Shown piece by piece: positions 58,198 through 64,000 of a stretch of 64,000 nucleotides of DNA. Each line of letters begins with the position of its first letter. Within the stretch, counting starts at the first letter, position 1. Source of the stretch: Beta vulgaris subsp. vulgaris (taxonomy: Eukaryota; Streptophyta; Magnoliopsida; Caryophyllales; Amaranthaceae); the NCBI RefSeq assembly GCF_026745355.1, contig NC_079206.1:28456117-28520116 (forward strand). Direction: 5' to 3'. A program made the position numbers and the translations under genes. Under the pieces are notes generated by a model that was not told the DNA's origin, made no database searches, and saw only the letters and a program-made list of their open reading frames with translations.

Positions 58198-59442
58198 GTT
58201 GGAGTGAGGGGGAATAACACATGGTATCTCGATAGTGGTTGTTCCAAGCACATGACAGGAGACAAAACTAAGTTTTTATCACCCACAACCTATGAAGGTG
58301 GTAGTGTAACTTTTGGTGACAATAAGAAAGGTAACATAGTTGCCATGGGCAAGGTTGGTAAGTCACCACTACACTCCATTGAAAATGTATTTTTAGTTGA
58401 AGGTCTAAAACATAATCTATTGAGTATTTCTCAATTCTGTGGCAAGGGAAATACTGTAAAATTTGATAAAGAAAAATGCTTGATCATCAACATTAAAACT
58501 AAGAAGGTTATCTTGGAAGGAACAAGGAAATGGAACACATACATTGTGGATCTTGACCTTGTTCCTCAAATCAATTTAACTTGTCTTAGTGTTATTAAAG
58601 ATGATTCTCTTCTTTGGCACAAGCGTCTAGGACATGCTAGCTTTTCATTACTTGAGAAACTTAGATCAAAAGATCTTGTTTTAGGATTACCATCCATAAA
58701 ATTTCATATTGATCAAGTTTGTGATGCATGTGCACGAGGTAAGCAAGCAAGATCCTCTTTCAAATCTAAAACGATAGTAAGTACCACTAAACCATTAGAA
58801 CTAATTCATATGGACTTATGTGGACCTATGAGAATTCAAAGTAGAAGTGGAAAGAGGTATGTACTAGTTATTGTAGATGACTACTCTAGGTATACTTGGG
58901 TTATTTTTCTCACTAGTAAAGATGAGACTATGATGAGTTCCTTGTCTTTGCTAAAAGAGTTGAACACTTGAGTGGTCATAAAATAATGCACATTAGATCA
59001 GATCATGGCAATGAATTTGAGAATTATAAATTTGATGACTTAAGCAGAGATAATGGCCTAGATCATAATTTTTCTGCCCCTAGAACACCACAACAAAATG
59101 GTGTTGTAGAAAGGATTAATAGAACTTTTGAGGAAATGTCTAGAACAATGTTAATTGCTAGTGAGCTTCCCAGAAACTTTTGGGCTGAAGCTGTTAATAC
59201 TGCTTGTCACATAATTAATCGTGCCATGATGAGACCTATCATTAACAAAACTCCTTATGAACTTTATTTTGGAAAGAAACCCAATATCACTTATTTTAGA
59301 ACATTTGGTTGCAAGTGTTTTGTGCATAATAATGGAAAAGATAAACTTTGGAAATTTGATGCAAGGAGTGATGAAGCAATATTTTTAGGATACTTATCAC
59401 ACAGTAAAGCTTATAGAGTATATAACAAGAGAACTATGTATC
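58198..59442 (+). pseudogene. SIRE-type protease and integrase part of pol
   Basis: Protease: TWYLDSGCSKHMTGD (active-site DSG intact). Pre-integrase: LLWHKRLGHASFSLLEKL and CDACARGKQ. Core: HMDLCGPMRIQSRSGKRYV, then a one-base frameshift near 58965, then IRSDHGNEF and APRTPQQNGVVERINRTFEE. The frame ends in the integrase C-terminal part (AYRVYNKRTMY), where the CACTA element begins. The continuation is found at 61028. Confidence 0.9.
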
Positions 59443-59921
59443 ACTAGTAGAATAAATGCTATTTGCTGCGGTTAAAAAGTGCCCTATTGCTGCGGTTTTG
59501 GGCGCGCAGCAATTAAGGGCGCAGCAATAGGTATTAATAATATTGCTGCGGTTTTAAACCGCAGCAATATATACCAATATTGCTGCGGTATTTTAGGCCA
59601 AACCGCAGCAATATTATTATTTATTATCTGGTTAAAACGTAATATTGCTGCGGTTTTTTAGGCCAAACCGCAGCAATATTATCATTTATTATCTGGTTAA
59701 AACGTAATATTACTGCGGTTTTTGGCCCAAAAACGCAGCAATAGGCGCCAAGCAGGTAAATTTTTTTTTTTCTTTTTTAATTTTTCAAGGCCTAAATTTT
59801 TGTGGTTATAGAAACATTATTATAATATGTTATATTAGCAACAACAATGTTATAAAAACTCAATATAAAAAGAAACTAAAAGGCAGAAAATATATTAAAA
59901 ATTCACTGTAATAAAATTATA

Positions 59922-60259
59922 ATTACAAAATTAAACAAAAGAGCAGAAAATATATTACAAACAAAAATCTGGAAATAAAAAGTAAAAAAATAAAAACATC
60001 ACCACTAAGAATTCCATTACAGTAGAGGAGGAGAAAAAAGAAAAGAAATTCAGATCCATAAAAACGAAAAAAAGACACAACAACGGTGAAATTACAAAAT
60101 TAAACAAAAGAGCAGAAAATATATTACAAACAAAAATCTGAAAATAAAAAATAAAAAAATAAAAACATCACCACTAAGAATTCCATTACAGTAGAGGAGG
60201 AGAAAAAAGAAAAGAAATTCAGATCCATAAAAACGAAAAAAAGACACAACAACGGTGAA
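59922..60259. repeat. Two 169-bp tandem copies inside the CACTA element
   Basis: Both start ATTACAAAATTAAACAAAAG (59922 and 60091) and end CACAACAACGGTGAA. The copies are almost identical, so the duplication is recent. Confidence 0.9.
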
Positions 60260-60269
60260 ATTCAGATCT

Positions 60270-60560
60270 GAAAATAGAACGCCGGTGAAATTGTCACTCC
60301 GTTCGAAGCGACGCGGCTTCGTCGCGTCGTCCGTTCGAAGGTTGCAGTCGAGGCTGAGAGAGAACGCGTCCGGTGCGCGAACGTCGGTGAAATTGTCGCT
60401 CCGTTCGAAGCGACGCGGCTTTGTCGCGACGTCCGTTCGAAGCAACGCGGCTTCGTTGCAGTCGAGGCTGAGAGAGAACGCATCCGGTGCCAGAAAGCCG
60501 GTGAAATTGTCGCTCGGGTCAGGAGGAGTGGAGTCCGGTGGACAGATTGCCGGTGAAAGT
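60270..60560. repeat. CpG-rich tandem repeats in the CACTA core
   Basis: Three related units begin GGTGAAATTGTCRCTCCGTT (about 60283, 60387) and GGTGAAATTGTCGCTCGGGT (about 60501). They contain CGAAGCGACGCGGCTT and TCGAGGCTGAGAGAGAACGC. The tract is far richer in CpG than anything near it and is followed by GAGAGA repeats to about 60660. Confidence 0.85.
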
Positions 60561-61027
60561 TGAGAGAGAAGGGACGTTGAGAGACAGAGAGAGAAGAGAG
60601 GTTGAGAGAGAGAGAGGAGGTTGAGAGAGAGAGAAGAGGTTGAGAGGCTGAGAGGAGGTTAAGAAGTGAGGAGTGGGAAATAACCCTGATGAGTGAGGCG
60701 TGGGAAATGATGCGCGTTTTATATTTTTTTAAAATAGTATTGCTGCGGTTCCTTATAAGAACCGCAACAATATATTAAAATATTATTTTTTAATAATATT
60801 TCAGTATATTGCTGCGGTTCTTGACAAAAATCGCAGCAATATGTCTTGTCAAATAGTCAATTTTTTTCAAATTTTTTTCTGTTAATACTATATTGCTGCG
60901 GTTTTAAGCAGAAACCGCAGCAATATCTTTATTTTATATTTTATGTTTATTTTTACGTGATATATTGCTGCGTATGGGTAAAACCGCAGCAATACCACCG
61001 CAGCAAATAGCATTTATTCTACTAGTG

Positions 61028-62975
61028 TGTGTTGAAGAAAGTATTCACGTAATCTTTGATGAATCTGACAAGTACAATCCAAGCATACATGTTGATGACT
61101 ATGAGATTGGGTTGGTACAACCAAGTGAGAAAAATGCAGATTCAAATGAAGAAGAAGAAGTAAAGAGGAAAGGAACGAGAAATTGGAATAATACATCATG
61201 ATGTTCCTGTTCCTCAAGGAGGAGAAGATGTTCTGTTCCTAAATGAAGGAACATGAGTCCACCGAGGCTAAAGAGGAACAACTGATCAGAGTTCCTCATC
61301 TACTCAAGGAACTCATGAGGAACAACATGTTCCTATAAGAGAGTTTCAACCAAAACCTTGGAGACAACAAAAGTCACATCCAATGGAACTCATAATCAGC
61401 GACATATCCAAAGGTACGCAAACTAGATCTCAGTTAAGGAACTTTTGTGCATTTCATGCGTTCCTATCAATGATGGAACCAAGAAATCATGAAGAAGCCT
61501 TAACTGACTCTGATTGGATTACTGCTATGCAAGCTGAATTAAATGAGTTTGAAAGAAACAAGGTATGGCATCTAGTTCCCTCATCTAAACAACAAAAAGT
61601 AATTGGCTTAAAGTGGGTGTTTAGAAACAAACTAGATGAATATGGAACCATTGTAAGGAACAAAGCTAGACTTGTAGTAAAAGGTTATAATCAACAAGAA
61701 GGAATAGATTATGAAGAAACCTTTGCTCCTGTAGCTAGATTAGAAGCCATTAGAATTTTAATTGCATTTGCTGCTTACATGGGATTTAAATTATATCAAA
61801 TGGATGTTAAGTGTGCATTTTTAAATGGCTATCTAAATGAAGATGTATATGTTGAACAACCCCCAGGCTTTGAAAACAATAATCTCCCACAATCATGTCT
61901 ACAAGCTTGATAAAGCTCTTTATGGGTTAAAACAAGCCTAGATCATGGTATGAGAGATTATCAAAGTTCCTTTTAGAAAACAATTTTAAAAGAGGAAAGG
62001 TTGATAAAACCTTGTTCCTAAAATCAAAGGAACTGACATTTTGCTTGTTCAAATATATGTTGATGACATCATATTCGGAGCTACAAATGAAACATTGTGC
62101 AAAGAATTCTCAAGTCTCATGAGTAATGAATTTGAAATGAGTATGATGGGTGAGTTAAATTTCTTTCTTGGATTACAAATCAAACAAACTGAAAAGGGAA
62201 TAATTGTTCACCAACAAAAATACATAAAGGAACTATTAAGAAATATGGCCTCGAAAACTCAAAGATAAATCACACTCCTATGGGAACTTCAACTAGATTA
62301 GATGAAGACTCCATAGGAACAAGTGTTGATCAAACAAAATATAGAGGAATGATTGGTTCACTTTTGTATCTAACTGCTAGTCGTCCAGACATAGCTTTCA
62401 GTGTTGGTTTGTGTGCTAGATTTCAAGCAAATCCAAAAGAGTCTCACCTAATGCTTGAAGAGAATTCTTAGATATCTTAAAGGAACAGATGATCTTGGAC
62501 TCTACTATCCAAGAAGTGATACATTTGAGCTAAAAGGATATGCAGATGCAGATTATGCTGGAGATCTTGTAAATAGGAAAAGCACCTCAGGTATGGACAA
62601 TTCCTTGGTCATAGTTTAGTTTCTTGGAGTACCAAGAAAAAAAACACAGTTGCTTTATCCACTGCTGAAGCAGAATATGTAGCAGCTGCTGCATGTTGCT
62701 CTCAAATGCTTTGGATAAAACAACAACTTAGTGACTATGGAATAAACTTTGATTGTGTTCCTATTTATTGTGATAATACTAGTGCTATAGTATTTCTAAA
62801 GATCCAGTGCATCATTCAGAGTAAACATATACATATCAGACATCACTTTTAAAGAAAATGTTGAAAAAGGTTTGATTAAACTTGAGTTTTGTCAAACAGG
62901 AATACAGATTGCTGATATACTAACTAAGCCTTTGCAAAGAGATAGATATGAAAAATTAAGGCTTGAGTTAGGTTA
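61028..62975 (+). pseudogene. SIRE-type pol continued: linker, RT, RNase H
   Basis: It resumes the integrase tail (VEESIHVIFDESD) at the CACTA junction. RT pieces: [60 protein letters not shown], with a broken stretch at about 61908-62040. RNase H pieces: GYADADYAG, STAEAEYVAAA, YCDNTSAI. Several frameshifts (near 61908, 62265, 62460) and a one-base change toward the end leave it non-functional. The last recognisable residues (DRYEKLRLELG) precede the stop at about 62973. Confidence 0.9.
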
Positions 62976-64000
62976 ATAAAAATTAAGTGATTGTTCCTAT
63001 TTCATTCCCCCATGTCTGAATCAATTTGAGTGACTTTGTGTGCTAAAAATAATTGTGTTTAATTGCCTAAGACCATTGCAAATTGGAATGTTACAAAACA
63101 TAAACATGAATTCAAAGGAATTAAACAACTCACAAATGTCACATAATACTCCCCTTACTGTTCCTAAGGTAAAGAAACATGCATGATATGAAGGACATTG
63201 ATATGTAGCATTAGTTGTTCCTATAGCACAAGTTCCTTAGCATTTATTTTCTTTCCAAAAATTAAAACTCATAAAAATTCAAAAAAATCCGAAAAATCCC
63301 AAAAATATAGGAATCAGATTTAATTAAATCTTGATTCTCATTTATCTTCTTTTCGTTTTTTTCTTTTTCTTTTTATTGTTTTTATTTTTTCCCGCGTGTC
63401 AAAACACTGTTTACATGCAATCCTTCCCTCTTTAATTCATCTCTCTAGAAACCGTGTTCCTTAACTCTTCATCTTCGCCATTAACGAACCTCATCACACC
63501 TCTTCACAACCATAAAAACCCCAATCTACTTCAAATCATGGCAAAAACCTCACGAAATCTCCTTTTCCAACATCAAAAACTCCAACTCCTCTAAAATGGA
63601 AAATCTCCTTCTCCTACCAAAACCCTGAAATCGACCAAAATCAAGAAACCCCATAAGAGAAAAATTAGAATCTCCAAGAAGGAGTATGTAGAAGAAATTA
63701 ATTGGGGAAGATGATGAAGAAGAACCCCGGAACAAACTCAGGGGGAAGAAGAAATCACCTGTTCCTTCCAAAGGAACTGTTCTTCTTCTTCAAGAAACGG
63801 GTTGAAAGAAGCGAATCAGGTATGTGCTAGGTTTTTGCGTAGATCTAGAATGGGCAAATAAGTAAATTTCATGAATTAACAACATTCTAAAGGAACAGGG
63901 TATGGAATTCTTTTTGAATTGCGTTTAACAATGCACTTGTTCCTTTAGCAATGGATGAATTTGTGCGAATTTTTACAATACTAATGGTCTTTGCACAACT
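62976..64000 (+). other. 3' non-coding internal region of the SIRE-type element
   Basis: No env-like ORF survives: an ATG at 63538 (MAKTSRNLLFQHQKL) runs into a stop within 20 codons. The region is AT-rich with frequent TTCCTT/AAGGAAC words, like the LTR and coding parts, and continues past the window edge without reaching a polypurine tract. Confidence 0.55.

Larger units (their letters stand above)
59443..61027. mobile_element. Non-autonomous CACTA element inserted in the SIRE pol
   Basis: Terminal inverted repeats of about 31 bp are identical (starting CACTAGTAGAATAAATGCTA at both ends). The flanking triplets are TAT and TGT, a 3-bp duplication with one change. Subterminal ATTGCTGCGGTTTT units occur in both orientations, some as close hairpins with a few bases between (59549-59570, 59578-59612, 59642-59680, 60730-60770, 60809-60842, 60889-60925). 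No transposase is encoded. The core holds two tandem arrays. Confidence 0.93.
54927..64000 (+). mobile_element. SIRE-type Copia retrotransposon (5' part, decayed, interrupted)
   Basis: The element contains a long 5' LTR, PBS, gag with two zinc knuckles, protease, integrase, RT and RNase H in Copia order, and then a long 3' non-coding region. The LTR start TGTTGAACCCTAGTTTTGAT, the gag length and the domain sequences fit the SIRE/Maximus lineage. The 3' LTR and target duplication lie outside the window. A 1.6-kb CACTA element interrupts it. Confidence 0.88.

Noticed and set aside
60092..60563. Arg/Ser-rich frames in the CACTA core
   Set aside because: They follow the tandem CpG-rich units and repeat with them on both strands, so they are repeat artefacts.
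63538..63600. Start of an env-like ORF in the SIRE 3' region
   Set aside because: The frame stops within 20 codons and no transmembrane or coiled-coil sequence follows in any frame.

Overview
The window is plant nuclear DNA, most likely from a eudicot. It holds two spliced host genes with GT-AG introns, and most of the rest is retrotransposons and DNA transposons. Codon and repeat content would fit a repeat-rich eudicot genome (perhaps Caryophyllales), but I cannot fix the species from sequence alone. I see no prokaryotic features, tRNA genes or rRNA genes.

Host genes (1-22.4 kb). A 51-residue RNA polymerase subunit RPB12/ABC10-alpha gene lies on the + strand (coding exons 1144-1183, 1311-1403, 3185-3207). 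Convergent to it, on the - strand, is a complete ten-exon EGY1 gene (4563-22124; 576 residues), a chloroplast site-2-protease-type zinc metalloprotease. All ten exons join in frame without a stop. The gene reaches about 17.6 kb because its introns hold a young full-length Copia element (9052-14239, intron 4), a decayed related Copia element (18020-21167, intron 1), a nested pair of inverted-repeat DNA transposons (6734-8045, intron 5) and a 222-bp tandem duplication (intron 1). A third Copia element (22420-27554) starts about 295 bp upstream of the EGY1 start codon.

Transposon region (22.4-37 kb). After the third Copia element come: an AT-rich 648-bp element with terminal direct repeats and a 9-bp target duplication; a small CACTA-type element carrying a retroposed poly(A) insert; a - strand Ty3-type (Tat-like) pol remnant with integrase, a second RNase H and reverse transcriptase; a fold-back element; and the left end of a CACTA-type element with hairpin-forming subterminal repeats, G/C-skewed tracts, a tandem hairpin array and Ulp1-protease-like fragments.

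Region 37-50 kb is dominated by remnants of one Ty3-type family: a gag fragment, a long 3' untranslated part with several tandem arrays, and three related LTR copies (starting near 42075, 46331 and 48333). The first LTR copy is interrupted by a 1.05-kb inverted-repeat element with a 9-bp target duplication, and the second copy supplies the empty site. Region 50-54.9 kb is AT-rich and non-coding, with diverged 200-bp repeats and two small inverted-repeat elements.

Region 54.9-64 kb is a decayed SIRE-type Copia element (1.36-kb 5' LTR, gag, protease, integrase, RT, RNase H). It is split between integrase and RT by a 1585-bp non-autonomous CACTA element, and its 3' LTR lies outside the window.

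The observations I rate highest are: the young Copia element with a complete foreign PPT-LTR-PBS cassette inserted in its leader; the element with palindromic terminal direct repeats at 27.6 kb; the empty-site-supported Mutator-like insertion; and the CACTA element with a CpG-rich tandem core.
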